Part shown: one piece after another, positions 16,269 to 23,865 of the stretch
How positions within the stretch are numbered: position 1 is the stretch's first letter
Layout of the letters: each line of letters begins with the position of its first letter
Source: Myxococcus flavus
GTDB taxonomy: Bacteria; Myxococcota; Myxococcia; Myxococcales; Myxococcaceae
NCBI RefSeq assembly: GCF_050038885.1
Contig: NZ_CP143624.1
Span: 6,076,001-6,140,000 of the forward strand
Direction: 5' to 3'
DNA: 64,000 bases
Notes under the pieces: model-generated
Told to the model about the DNA's origin: nothing
Databases searched by the model: none
What the model saw: only the letters and a program-made list of their open reading frames with translations
Translations under genes and position numbers: made by a program

Positions 16269-17066
16269 ATGCCGCTGAGGATGTGTCCCATCAGCCTCGC
16301 GATGACGTGGATGCTCGGCGTCCTGGGTCGTGCTGCGCCTGCATCACCGCCAACCCTGTCCGTGATGACGTACAACGTCCTCTACTCCGCTCCAGCCGAA
16401 GACGTGGAGAAGTCTCTCGACGTCATCGAGAAGGAAGCGCCCGACATCCTCTGCCTGCGTGAGCTGACGCCGGGTTTCACCAAGGCCTTCCGCAGGCGCC
16501 TGGGCAAGCGATACCCCTACATGCGCCTCGTGCCTCGCAAGGGAACGTGGGGCGTGGGCATCGCCAGCCGGTATCGGCTTCAGCACACGGTACACTTTCC
16601 CCAGCAGCCTCACCGGATGCCGGCGTTGGAGGCCCGCGTAGGACTGGGCTCGCGAACGCTGAAGGTGGCCTGCGTGCACCTGATGGCGCCGGGAGCGAAG
16701 CACCGCAAACAGGATGGCCTGCTGGAGGCCATGGAGAAGAACGCCGTCTTGCGAAAGAAGCAGGCCGAGTCGCTGGTGCGGCGTTACGCCAAGGTACAGG
16801 GCCCGCTGCTGTTGCTCGGGGACATGAACGAGGGCCGCTCCGGCGAAGCGATGAAGGTCTTCGCCGCCGCGGGTTTCCAGCATGCCTGTGACGGCCCCGA
16901 CGCCGCCTGCGGCGCCACCTGGCCGGGAGCCGGCTCGGTCCTCCCCAGCCTCGTCGAGATCGACCATGTCCTGGGCCGGAAGCTCACGCTGTCCGGCGCG
17001 AAGGTGCTGCGCGATGGCGGCTCCGACCACGATGCGGTCCGTGCGTCCGTCGAGCTTCCGAGGTGA
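16269..17066 (+). CDS. Endonuclease/exonuclease/phosphatase (EEP) family hydrolase
   Basis: The 265-residue protein begins at ATG 16269. EEP motifs appear in order: LSVMTYNVLYS (N of the first motif), CLRELTPGF (metal-binding Glu), ACVHLMAPG (His), LLLLGDMNEGR (G-D-x-N) and GSDHDAVRASV (S-D-H). This set defines the DNase I-like Mg-dependent phosphodiesterase/phosphatase fold, which covers nucleases, sphingomyelinases and inositol phosphatases. An Ala/Leu/Met-rich segment before the first motif (about residues 6-30) could be a signal peptide, pointing to secretion. Substrate cannot be assigned. Single gene between the divergent propeller lipoprotein and the hydrolase at 17318. Confidence 0.88.
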   Translation: MPLRMCPISLAMTWMLGVLGRAAPASPPTLSVMTYNVLYSAPAEDVEKSLDVIEKEAPDILCLRELTPGFTKAFRRRLGKRYPYMRLVPRKGTWGVGIASRYRLQHTVHFPQQPHRMPALEARVGLGSRTLKVACVHLMAPGAKHRKQDGLLEAMEKNAVLRKKQAESLVRRYAKVQGPLLLLGDMNEGRSGEAMKVFAAAGFQHACDGPDAACGATWPGAGSVLPSLVEIDHVLGRKLTLSGAKVLRDGGSDHDAVRASVELPR

Positions 17067-17317
17067 GTGCGCCCGAGCGGGTGCACCGTGAGGGCAGGTT
17101 TCCCTCGCGAGCCTGAGGCCGTGGCCCAACACGGGCACGGTTGGTCCAGGGGCAACCGGGCAGCGGGGCACTGCGGGGGGCCCGCAACGGGGATGGGCGG
17201 TGACTAGGTTCCCGGCAAATGACGCGCCCAGCACCCGGGCCCTCCGAGAGGCGCCATGGGCCGGGGGTGTTGGCACAGCGAGCGAACCACCGTTCGCCGC
17301 CTGCAGGAGGTCCCCGC

Positions 17318-18217
17318 ATGCCGGCAGTCCATCACAAGACGGTCGATGTGGAGGGCCTTGAAATCTTCTACCGCGAGGCCGGTCCCGAGGATGCGCCGGT
17401 GATGTTGCTGCCGCACGGCTACCCGTGCTCGTCGTTCCAGTTTCGCAACCTGCTGCCCGCGCTCGCGGACGCATGGCGGCTCATCGCACCGGATGCACCG
17501 GGCTTCGGGTACAGCGCCACGCCGGACCCGAGCCGCTTCAGCTACACGTTCGACGGATACGCGCGCTTCCTGGAGCGGTTCGTGGAGACGCTGGGCCTGA
17601 CGCGCTACGCGCTCTACCTGCATGACTACGGCTCGCAGTTTGGCTTCCGGCTCGCACTGCGGGCGCCGGAGCGGGTGGCCGCGCTGGTCATCCAGAACGG
17701 CGACATCTACGTGGACCAGTTCGGACCGAAGTATCGGATGCTGCAGGAGTACTGGTCGAAGCCGACACCCGAGGGGCGCGCGAAGCTGGTGGCGGCGGTG
17801 AGCGAGGAGGGCTTCCGGGACGAGTTCATCGGCGAGATTCCCGAGCACCTCATCGACCGCGTCAGCCCGGACCTGTGGACGTTGTCCTGGTCGCTGGTGC
17901 AGCGCTTCGACCGCCGGGAGAACCTGGTCCACCTGCTGGAGGACCAGCGCACGACCCTGGCGTGGATGCCCCGGTACCAGGCGTACCTGCGTGAGCACCA
18001 GCCGCCCACGCTGATTCTGTGGGGACCACATGACGGCTACATGCCAGAGGGCGCGGGACGCGCATACCTGCGCGACGTGCCTGACGCGGAGCTGCATGTC
18101 CTGGACGCGGGGCACTGGGCCCTGGAGACGCACCTGGAGGAAATCGCATTCCGCATGAGGCGCTTCCTCCAGCGTGTCCACGCCTCTCGCAGCGACGGCG
18201 CCGCCTGGCTCACATGA
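17318..18217 (+). CDS. Alpha/beta hydrolase with Asp nucleophile (haloalkane dehalogenase/epoxide hydrolase type)
   Basis: The 299-residue enzyme starts at ATG 17318, seven bases after GCAGGAGG. Motifs: oxyanion HGYPCSSFQFRNLLP (about 33-47), APDAPGFGYS, nucleophile elbow LHDYGSQFG with Asp103 in place of Ser, acid region LILWGPHDGYMP and base DAGHWALETH. An Asp nucleophile is characteristic of haloalkane dehalogenases, fluoroacetate dehalogenases and epoxide hydrolases, so ester hydrolysis is less likely. No signal peptide: cytoplasmic. The cap domain sequence does not let me choose between the subfamilies. Monocistronic. Confidence 0.88.
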   Translation: MPAVHHKTVDVEGLEIFYREAGPEDAPVMLLPHGYPCSSFQFRNLLPALADAWRLIAPDAPGFGYSATPDPSRFSYTFDGYARFLERFVETLGLTRYALYLHDYGSQFGFRLALRAPERVAALVIQNGDIYVDQFGPKYRMLQEYWSKPTPEGRAKLVAAVSEEGFRDEFIGEIPEHLIDRVSPDLWTLSWSLVQRFDRRENLVHLLEDQRTTLAWMPRYQAYLREHQPPTLILWGPHDGYMPEGAGRAYLRDVPDAELHVLDAGHWALETHLEEIAFRMRRFLQRVHASRSDGAAWLT

Positions 18218-18316
18218 GCGCCGCTGGCGCAACGCCGCCAGGCAGGCACCGCGAGACGCAGGTGCATTCGTAGACTGGGGGTGCGCTGAGGCGTCCGCGA
18301 GCGCTACGATGAGCCC

Positions 18317-18877
18317 ATGCAAGCCCCTCGCGTCGTCCTCGTGTCCGGTCCTTCGGGGGCCGGCAAGTCCACCGTTGCGCGGCTGCTCGCGGAGCAGTCA
18401 CCCGAGGCGCGCACGGTGCATCTGCACACCGATGACTTCTACGCCTATGTCCGCAAGGGTGTCCTGGCGCCATGGCTGCCCGAATCGCACGGGCAGAACA
18501 CCACGGTGATGCGGGCCCTGGCCGCGAGCGCGGCGGCCTACGCCACGGGGGGCTACGAGGTGATGGTCGACGGCGTCATCGGGCCGTGGTTCTTCGCTCC
18601 CTGGCTCGAGGCCGCGAAGGCGCATCACCTGGACCTTCGGCTGGTGATTCTCCTGCCGGGTGAGGAGGAGACGGTGGCGCGAGCCGCGGGGCGCTCCCAC
18701 ACTGGCGCCCTGACCGACGCCAACGTGGTGCGCGGCATCTGGCGCGGCTTTCACGACGTGGCCCTTCCCGATGGCCACGTGCTCGATACCAGCGGGCAGC
18801 GCGTCGCGGAGACGGTGGACCTCATCCGTCACGGGCTGACGGGCGGGCGATTCCGACTCGAATCGCCCGCCGCCTGA
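18317..18877 (+). CDS. P-loop nucleoside/small-molecule kinase-like ATPase
   Basis: The 186-residue protein opens with a strong Walker A (VLVSGPSGAGKSTVARLLAE, residues 6-25). HLHTDDFYAYV follows, like the substrate/Walker-B region of small-molecule kinases, then VMVDGVIGPWF and VILLPGEEETVARAAGR, an R-rich lid. Length and motif order suit the zeta-toxin/chloramphenicol-phosphotransferase/gluconate-kinase group. Substrate unknown. It lies 99 bases downstream of the hydrolase, same strand, and its stop is 12 bases from the stop of the convergent SRPBCC gene. Confidence 0.85.
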   Translation: MQAPRVVLVSGPSGAGKSTVARLLAEQSPEARTVHLHTDDFYAYVRKGVLAPWLPESHGQNTTVMRALAASAAAYATGGYEVMVDGVIGPWFFAPWLEAAKAHHLDLRLVILLPGEEETVARAAGRSHTGALTDANVVRGIWRGFHDVALPDGHVLDTSGQRVAETVDLIRHGLTGGRFRLESPAA

Positions 18878-18889
18878 TGGGCTGGCCGG

Positions 18890-19282
18890 CTACTCCAGCA
18901 GTTGCTTCAACCTCGCCAGGTCTGCCGCCACGGCCTCCGCGTCTTGACGAAACGCCTCGGACGACATGCCTTCGCGGCGGCGGAGGGTGAAGACGACTTC
19001 GCTGTGCTCGCCATCCGGAATGACGCGGACGGGGTTGTAGACCGTCTCGCCACTGGGAAGCGTGACGTCGTGGTCGAGCACGCCCAGGTCGTTGGCGGGC
19101 GCGAACTGGACCGTGACCTGGCCCATGGGGGAGTCGGCCACCCAGCGGCCGTCGACCTCACGGATGGCGCTGCTGAGGCCGTTCGCCCACGCGGGAAGGT
19201 TTCTCGGGTCGCGTGCGTAGGTGTACACGTCCGCGCAGGGCCGGTGGATGAAGATGCTCAGGTGCATGGATTCCGTCGTCAT
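18890..19282 (-). CDS. SRPBCC-superfamily protein
   Basis: A 130-residue single-domain protein; ATG 19282 is chosen over the longer frame because HLSIFIHRPCADVYTYARDP, the typical first strand and helix of START/polyketide-cyclase folds, follows directly. Other pattern positions: NLPAWANGLSSAI and VRVIPDGEHSEVVFTLRRR. SRPBCC proteins bind hydrophobic ligands or act on polyketide-like substrates. No motif defines the ligand. Convergent with the P-loop gene at 18317-18877. The first bases upstream (19283-19460) contain no gene I can support. Confidence 0.82.
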   Translation of the reverse strand: MTTESMHLSIFIHRPCADVYTYARDPRNLPAWANGLSSAIREVDGRWVADSPMGQVTVQFAPANDLGVLDHDVTLPSGETVYNPVRVIPDGEHSEVVFTLRRREGMSSEAFRQDAEAVAADLARLKQLLE

Positions 19283-19460
19283 GGGGCCAGCATCGCGGAT
19301 CGGCGCCCGCGGGGCTTGAAGGAATCGGACAGTGTTGGGGACGCGCGCCCGCGTTGGTGACTCCAATCACCAGCCGATGCCGGGAACCAGCAGGCCGGCA
19401 GGGGCCGCGGCACCTCGAGAGCGGCGTCCTTCCGAAGTGCTCTCCAGCCTCAGGTTCCCT

Positions 19461-19597
19461 GACGCGAAGGTGCGCAGAAGGACAGCCCCGAGAAGATCGT
19501 AGAGGGCGCCAAGGACGTCACCGACAAGGTCGTCGAGGGTGCCAAGGACCTGGGCAAGAGCATCAACGACGGCGTGTCGAGCATCTTCAGGTTCTGA
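19461..19597 (+). pseudogene. Headless C-terminal fragment, helical repeat protein
   Basis: A frame with good codon use reads EKIVEGAKDVTDKVVEGAK and ends DLGKSINDGVSSIFRF, then TGA at 19597. The two EGAKD units are an internal repeat typical of amphipathic coiled or LEA-like helices. An in-frame stop lies only about 12 codons upstream and there is no start codon, so this is the tail of a lost gene. Together with the RNA-gene fragment that follows it marks the left side of the accessory region. Confidence 0.45.
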
Positions 19598-19714
19598 GCC
19601 CGGCGGTGACGTACCTGTACAACAAGAAGACGAACGCCTGGACGTCGCAGACGGGCACGGTGGCCAGCGGGACGGCTGCGTCACGCTACGTCGTGCTTCC
19701 CGGGGCAAGCGTAC

Positions 19715-19875
19715 AACCACCAGTCGCTCTGAGACTGGATGGTGGCGCAGCAGCGGGCGTCTCCGTAGGCCGCGCGTCTCGCCACCCCGCTTCAGGGCTT
19801 GGCGAGGCGCTGAAGGACACGGCGGCTCCCCGTGTCCTGGGGCGGGTGGCGGGTTCGATTCCCGCCGCCTCTACA
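19715..19875 (+). ncRNA. tmRNA-like 3' fragment, candidate attachment site
   Basis: The region shows the 3' architecture of a tmRNA. An H-type pseudoknot is readable: stem 1 CGTCTCGCC (19775-19783) with GGCGAGGCG (19801-19809), stem 2 CTTCAG (19790-19795) with CTGAAG (19810-19815). A hairpin follows (GGACACGG 19815-19822 with CCGTGTCC 19830-19837), then a T-arm GCGGG-TTCGATT-CCCGC (19849-19865) and CGCCTC (19866-19871), which fits an acceptor stem opening GGGGGCG as in proteobacterial tmRNAs. The CCA end is not kept (TACATT). A hairpin CCAGTC/GACTGG lies further upstream, around 19720-19740. No tag frame or 5' half is found, so this is a fragment, as left at the far end of an island integrated into ssrA. 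Confidence 0.45.
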
Positions 19876-20314
19876 TTCTGTAGCCCAGTAATCTCAAGGG
19901 GTTGCTGAGCATGTGCCCGCAGTGTGCCCCTCCGGCATCTCCAGTCGGGAGGGTCGCGGTCGATTTCATGCAACGGTGTCGCCCGGCCTGTCTCTTCCCG
20001 TCAGGAGGGGGGCGTTCATGTCCCCCATATTTCTTCGGGAGGACGACATGAAGGCGACGACGCGGTACCTGGTGCTTCTCTCCATGCTGGTGGTGGGCTG
20101 TGGTGGCTCGAGCGAAGACGATGCGGACGGGGACACCAACTCGTTCCCGGAGACCCTTGAGTGTGGCGACATCAGCTGCAAGCGCGCCACTCAATACTGC
20201 GCGACCATCGTCACCGATGTGACGAGCCATCTATGTCTAGATAGGAAGGCGAGCTGCAAGGGTTGCGACTGCGTGAATCTGGACACAGACCTCACCGCCC
20301 AGACCGGACGCCAG

Positions 20315-20342
20315 TGAAGTGGACCCCGTTTTTTGGACCACC
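20315..20342 (+). repeat. Left inverted repeat of the IS3-family element
   Basis: It begins TGAAGTGGACCCCG and continues TTTTTTGGACCACC. It pairs with the right end at about 20 of 28 positions, with identical blocks GTGGACCCC and TGGACCAC. A further shared block CCATCTTTGCG lies just inside both ends. Confidence 0.88.
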
Positions 20343-20386
20343 CCCATCTTTGCGTTTTGAGCCGACTCCCACGTAGGAGAACGGCC

Positions 20387-20674
20387 ATGAAGCAGAGGAA
20401 CAAGAAGCGGTTCGACCCGGAGTTCAAGGCGCGCGTAGCGCTGGAGGCGCTGCAGGAGAAGGAGAGCCTGGCGCAGCTGGGGCGCCGGCACGGGGTGCAC
20501 CCGGTGCTGGTGGGCCAGTGGAAGAAGCAGCTGCTGGAGAAGGCGGCCACGGCCTTCACCACCGAGGCCGCGGGGCGGGACGCCGAGAAGGTGCAGGACG
20601 AACTGCTGCGGAAAATCGGCGAGCTGACGGTGGAGCGCGATTTTTTAGCGCGCGGGCTGCAGCGCTCCCGCTGA
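20387..20674 (+). CDS. IS3-family transposase OrfA (helix-turn-helix protein)
   Basis: The 95-residue frame starts at ATG 20387, eight bases after GGAG. It opens MKQRNKKRFDPEFKARVALE, the conserved OrfA start, followed by the helix-turn-helix ESLAQLGRRHGVHPVLVGQW and a leucine-zipper-like tail (KVQDELLRKIGELTVERDFL). OrfA binds the inverted repeats and dimerises. Its end overlaps orfB in the -1 frame; it also serves as the N-terminal part of the OrfAB transposase made by frameshifting. Confidence 0.9.
   Translation: MKQRNKKRFDPEFKARVALEALQEKESLAQLGRRHGVHPVLVGQWKKQLLEKAATAFTTEAAGRDAEKVQDELLRKIGELTVERDFLARGLQRSR
20641..20647 (+). other. Programmed -1 frameshift site (T TTT TTA)
   Basis: In the orfA frame the codons are GAT-TTT-TTA, giving the heptamer T-TTT-TTA of the X-XXY-YYZ type. 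Slippage back by one base moves ribosomes into the orfB frame, which is open from here to 21516. This is the standard way IS3-family elements make OrfAB. Confidence 0.75.
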
Positions 20675-20688
20675 GCGAGAGGCGAGCG

Positions 20689-21516
20689 ATGGTGCAGCCC
20701 GGACTCGACACGCTCTCGGTGCGCAAGCAGTGCGACCTGCTCCAGGTCTCGCGCTCGGGGCTCTACTACCAGCCCATCGAAGTGAACGCCGAGGAGCTCC
20801 AGCTCATGCGCCGCATCGACGAGCTGTACCTGGCGCGGCCCTTCTACGGCAGCCGCCGCATGACGGTGGTGCTCCAGCACGAGGGGTACGAGGTGAACCG
20901 CAAGCGCGTGCAGCGGCTCATGCGCCTCATGGGCCTGGAGGGGATGGCACCTGGGCCGCATACCAGCCGGCCCCACCCGGAGCATCCCGTCTACCCGTAC
21001 CTGCTTCGAGGGCTGGCTATCGTGAAGCCGAACCAGGCCTGGGCGGCCGACATCACGTACGTGCCGCTGGCGTACGGGTGGGCGTACCTGGTGGCCATCA
21101 TGGACTGGTTCAGCCGGGTGGTGCTGGCCTGGCGCGTGTCCAACACGCTCTCGACGGACTTCTGCATCGAGGCTCTCGAAGAGGCCCTGCGCCACCATGG
21201 ACCTCCCAGCATCTTCAACACCGACCAGGGGGCGCAGTTCACGGACAAGGACTGGCTCGCGGTGCTCAAGGGGCAGCAGGTGCGCATCAGCATGGACGGC
21301 AAGGGCCGGTGCGTGGACAACATCTTCGTCGAGCGGCTCTGGCGCAGCCTCAAGTACGAGGAGGTCTATCTCAACGCCTACGCCGACGTGCGCCAGGCCT
21401 GGGCGGGCGTGGGCCGCTGGCTGCGCTTCTACAACCTTGAGCGCCCGCACCAGGCGCTCGGGTACCGCACGCCCATGCATGTCTACCGCACCGGCCTCAT
21501 CGAGCACGCGGCGTGA
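20689..21516 (+). CDS. IS3-family transposase OrfB (DDE integrase core)
   Basis: From ATG 20689 the frame codes 275 residues; the frame itself is open upstream to the frameshift site. An HTH_21-like segment (RRIDELYLARPFYGSRRMT) is followed by the rve core: first Asp in NQAWAADITYVPL, second in IFNTDQGAQFTD, Glu in IFVERLWRSLKYEEVY, about 35 residues after the second Asp. The end ERPHQALGYRTPMHVY is the usual IS3 C-terminus. All catalytic residues are present. Confidence 0.93.
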   Translation: MVQPGLDTLSVRKQCDLLQVSRSGLYYQPIEVNAEELQLMRRIDELYLARPFYGSRRMTVVLQHEGYEVNRKRVQRLMRLMGLEGMAPGPHTSRPHPEHPVYPYLLRGLAIVKPNQAWAADITYVPLAYGWAYLVAIMDWFSRVVLAWRVSNTLSTDFCIEALEEALRHHGPPSIFNTDQGAQFTDKDWLAVLKGQQVRISMDGKGRCVDNIFVERLWRSLKYEEVYLNAYADVRQAWAGVGRWLRFYNLERPHQALGYRTPMHVYRTGLIEHAA

Positions 21517-21643
21517 CTCCACAGGCCTCCACAGCTATCCACAGGTTACGAGTCTCCCCCCGCGCCCCCCTCGACACGACCACGACGACGACGTATCAAC
21601 ACACTCTCACCGTCGGCTCAGGCGCAAAGATGGATTGCCCCAA

Positions 21644-21671
21644 AGTGGTCCAGCCGATGGGGTCCACCTCA
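21644..21671 (+). repeat. Right inverted repeat of the IS3-family element
   Basis: Reads AGTGGTCCAGCCGATGGGG and TCCACCTCA; its reverse complement starts TGAGGTGGACCCC like the left end. It is followed directly by the target duplication CAG. Confidence 0.85.
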
Positions 21672-22058
21672 CAGGACTGCACCGAAACCGCAGACGTCAA
21701 TGTGTATTTCACATGCGCCTATTACGACGATGTGGACTACATCAAGACCTCCTGCACAGTACGCCCTCGCTGAGCGCATCAGACGGATAGGGGCTCTGAG
21801 TCTCCCCCCCGTTTTGGGGCTCTCCCTCAATTGCGGGGGGCAGAGGGCGCGAGGGGAAAGCTCGGCCGATGGCTGCTCCACCGTTCGATCTCCAAGGAGA
21901 GGTTTCTCGGGGTGGGGCGTAGGTGACGATGGGGGAGTAGGGCCAGATTCTCCTGCCGGAGGTGTCCTGCTGGCAGCTCGCCGTGCCTTCCTTTCGTCTT
22001 CGAGGGGCATCCCGTAAAGTGCGGGAGAGGCACCGAAGCGGGCGGCGCTCACACTTCC

Positions 22059-22883
22059 CTAGTTCGGATTGAACGTCGATACAGGCAGCTTGGTGGCATC
22101 TATCTGCGTAAATCCCTGCTGAAGCGCCTTGACCGGTGGACTTGCCAACTTGTCAGCAGCGGTCAACGGCACGAACTGGCAGCTGCCAGAGGCACATGTA
22201 AGCAGGTTGCTCGTCGACGAAATCTTGAATCGGCGACCAGCCTCGGCGGCATTGGTCACATCATCCGCTGGGTTTCCATTGCCATTCCCCAAGAGTCCGT
22301 CAACACCCTGCTTCTTGATGAGGGGCGTAATCGCAACGTTCACTTCGAGATGCTTTCCGTGCTGCCCAGTCCTCACGGTGACATCAACATAGGATTTGCG
22401 ATCGGGCGTCAGGAACAGCCGATAGGAATTTTGATTTGCCGTGGCCTTGAACACCACGAGCGAGCTCACGTCGGAGGAGCCCCTCGCGACGACCAGCCTG
22501 TTCGTCTGAATGAAAAGGCGCACCAATGAAGTTCCATATGCTATGGCCACGCCATTGATGCATGACTCGGTTGGCTCCTGGCATAGAAACATCGAGGTTT
22601 GAATTTGAAGGCGTCCTGATTTTAGATGTGAAAAGGTTCCGGGAGTCTGCAGGTCGAATCGCGCACCATCGAGGGTCTTGATGTGTGCCGCATGCCCAGA
22701 CGTTGACACCGCAGCGACGAGCAACGCCAGCAGAAGCGGCAGCGAAGCACTTCGGCGAGAGATGCTCGATCCATACCTCCACCCAGTGCCAAGTGCATGA
22801 GGAATGGAAGAGACAATGCTGATGGGGCGCCAGGAGGCACGTCGAGGCATCACTTCATGCGGATCCTGCTCCGTCGACACCAT
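22059..22883 (-). CDS. Secreted von Willebrand type D (vWD)-domain protein
   Basis: The 274-residue frame starts at ATG 22883, eight bases after GGAAGGA; later ATGs (22850) are possible. A long n-region precedes a hydrophobic signal (SLPLLLALLVAAVSTSGHAA, about residues 47-66). The rest follows the vWD pattern: HIKTLDGARFDLQTPGTF (the H-x-x-T-x-D-G-x-x-F start), CQEPTESCINGVAIAYG, and the diagnostic GVDGLLGNGNGNPADDV near the end, where eukaryotic domains read GLCGNxNGxxxDD. The C-terminal 60 residues contain two cysteines. vWD proteins are extracellular adhesion or matrix proteins; here probably a secreted surface protein. Codon use is noticeably less GC-rich than in the neighbours, consistent with acquired DNA. 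Confidence 0.78.
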   Translation of the reverse strand: MVSTEQDPHEVMPRRASWRPISIVSSIPHALGTGWRYGSSISRRSASLPLLLALLVAAVSTSGHAAHIKTLDGARFDLQTPGTFSHLKSGRLQIQTSMFLCQEPTESCINGVAIAYGTSLVRLFIQTNRLVVARGSSDVSSLVVFKATANQNSYRLFLTPDRKSYVDVTVRTGQHGKHLEVNVAITPLIKKQGVDGLLGNGNGNPADDVTNAAEAGRRFKISSTSNLLTCASGSCQFVPLTAADKLASPPVKALQQGFTQIDATKLPVSTFNPN

Positions 22884-22996
22884 GCTGAATCCTTCCGTAT
22901 TGATGAGGTGAAACAGGGCGGGTGCTGACAACTTGCACAGGCCGCGCCAACATGCCTCTGGCGGCATCAAGAGTGAGGGCACTTACGGAGTGTGGA

Positions 22997-23031
22997 TGTT
23001 GACGTGTCAGCCGCAGAAACTGACGCGTCAA
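22997..23031. repeat. Inverted repeat, 13-bp arms, upstream of the vWD gene
   Basis: GTTGACGTGTCAG (22997-23009) and CTGACGCGTCAAC (23019-23031) pair over 13 positions with one mismatch (a G-T pair in RNA) around a 9-base centre. It lies 114 bases upstream of the vWD start. It could be an operator or the end of a lost mobile element. Confidence 0.5.
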
Positions 23032-23155
23032 CCGGCCTCGCTACACAGCAACACCCGGACTTAAACGGTTGAGCCTCGCCCAGAATCCGCACGCATCTAC
23101 GTGGGGGCGCGCACTTCGCCGCTGGGCGTAACCCAAGCCGAAGGACCCTGGTAGC

Positions 23156-23332
23156 GTGAACAACGCACTGACGACGCTTGCCGGTGGGGGCGGGCACTAT
23201 CCGCGCTTCGGTCGCTACCTGCTCGAAATTGACGTCATCCGAATGAAGGAGAGCGTCAAGGGTGACCTGGCCATCGCGGAGCTGAAGGCTCGCGAGCCCG
23301 CGCCTCTCGCGTGTGGAGAGCCTCCGACCTGA
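23156..23332 (+). CDS. Short frame, probably a gene fragment
   Basis: From GTG 23156 a 58-residue frame reads NNALTTLAGGGGHYPRFGRY, then LLEIDVIRMKESVKGDLAIA and stops at 23332. Codon bias is coding-like, but there is no good ribosome site and no family is recognised. It probably derives from a larger decayed gene. The surrounding stretch 22884-23865 otherwise holds no intact gene: it contains the inverted repeat at 22997, this fragment and the minus-strand fragment at 23350. Confidence 0.35.
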   Translation: MNNALTTLAGGGGHYPRFGRYLLEIDVIRMKESVKGDLAIAELKAREPAPLACGEPPT

Positions 23333-23349
23333 CCGGGAAACACCGTCGG

Positions 23350-23535
23350 TTACGTCGAGAGCTCGGCCTCGGCATCAGTGAGGGCACGAAGACGCCGAAG
23401 GGGCTGCGCCTGGGGTACGGAGAGCTCGACGTCATCCTTGTTGCGCGCTGGCCGACGGGCGCCGCTGCGCACCCGGAGCAAGATGACCGCTGCACGCTCG
23501 ATGTCTTTCTCCGTCAGGAGTCCGAAGCCTGCGGG
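23350..23535 (-). pseudogene. Headless minus-strand fragment
   Basis: Reading leftwards, coding-like sequence LLTEKDIERAAVILLRVRSG continues through ARRPARNKDDVELSVPQAQP and ends LRRLRALTDAEAELST before TGA at 23350. No start or ribosome site can be tied to it; upstream the frame merely runs antisense to the dehydrogenase gene. Family not recognised. Confidence 0.3.
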
Positions 23536-23865
23536 ATTCCGCGCCTGATTCTCCGGATGCTCGTCTCGAACGGGCGACGGCCGGGGGGGCCCTGGATGGT
23601 GCCACGAGGATGCCTTTGCTCTCGGCGGGGGGCAGGAAGCCAGGCTCCGCGCTGGCACCGCCCCGGGCCGTTGCTGCGGCACGAGGGCGCGGCCCTGGAT
23701 GGCCCGCAGTGGCCCCTCGCGCCGGGAGAGTGACGGTCCGCGGACACTCCGCTCCGCGAGGTCGTCGCGAAAGCAACCGTCGCCACGCCCCCGCGTTGTC
23801 GCCGGGGCAGGCGACTCGTAGCGTCGAGCGCCTCGCCTTTCCCCTCTCGAGGCTCCTCGCCGCGT

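Larger units (their letters stand above)
20315..21671 (+). mobile_element. IS3-family insertion sequence, 1357 bp
   Basis: The element has terminal inverted repeats (20315-20342 and 21644-21671: TGAAGTGGACCCC against TGAGGTGGACCCC, then TGGACCAC in both), two overlapping frames orfA and orfB with a T-TTT-TTA slippery site, and a DDE transposase. It is flanked by a 3-bp direct repeat CAG (20312-20314 and 21672-21674), within the size range for IS3 elements. About 155 bases between the orfB stop and the right end hold no gene. Both frames are open, so it may still be mobile. Confidence 0.92.
20048..21773 (+). pseudogene. Cysteine-rich lipoprotein gene split by an IS element
   Basis: The 5' part (20048-20314, ATG after GGAGG) encodes a signal ending in LVVGC and a Cys-rich mature region (LECGDISCKRATQYC, CKGCDCVNL). 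The reading now ends at a TGA supplied by the IS (20315-20317), giving 89 residues. Beyond the element, after the duplicated CAG (21672-21674), the same frame resumes with DCTETADVNVYFTCAYYDD and ends at 21773. Removing the IS plus one CAG restores an uninterrupted 121-residue lipoprotein with evenly spread cysteines, which probably form disulfides. The original function is unknown; the truncated product may still be made. Confidence 0.8.

Noticed and set aside
19686..19973. Minus-strand frame containing VEAAGIEPATRP
   Set aside because: This peptide is what antisense translation of a T-arm (GGTTCGATTCC) always gives, a known source of false proteins.
19871..20230. Minus-strand frame of 119 residues ending NPLRLLGYRM
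   Set aside because: It is the antisense of the split lipoprotein and of the RNA-gene fragment; only its last residues resemble sequence often found at island ends.
21513..21773. Intact 86-residue gene after the transposase
   Set aside because: Its first half lies inside the IS right end; only the part after the CAG duplication belongs to the interrupted lipoprotein.
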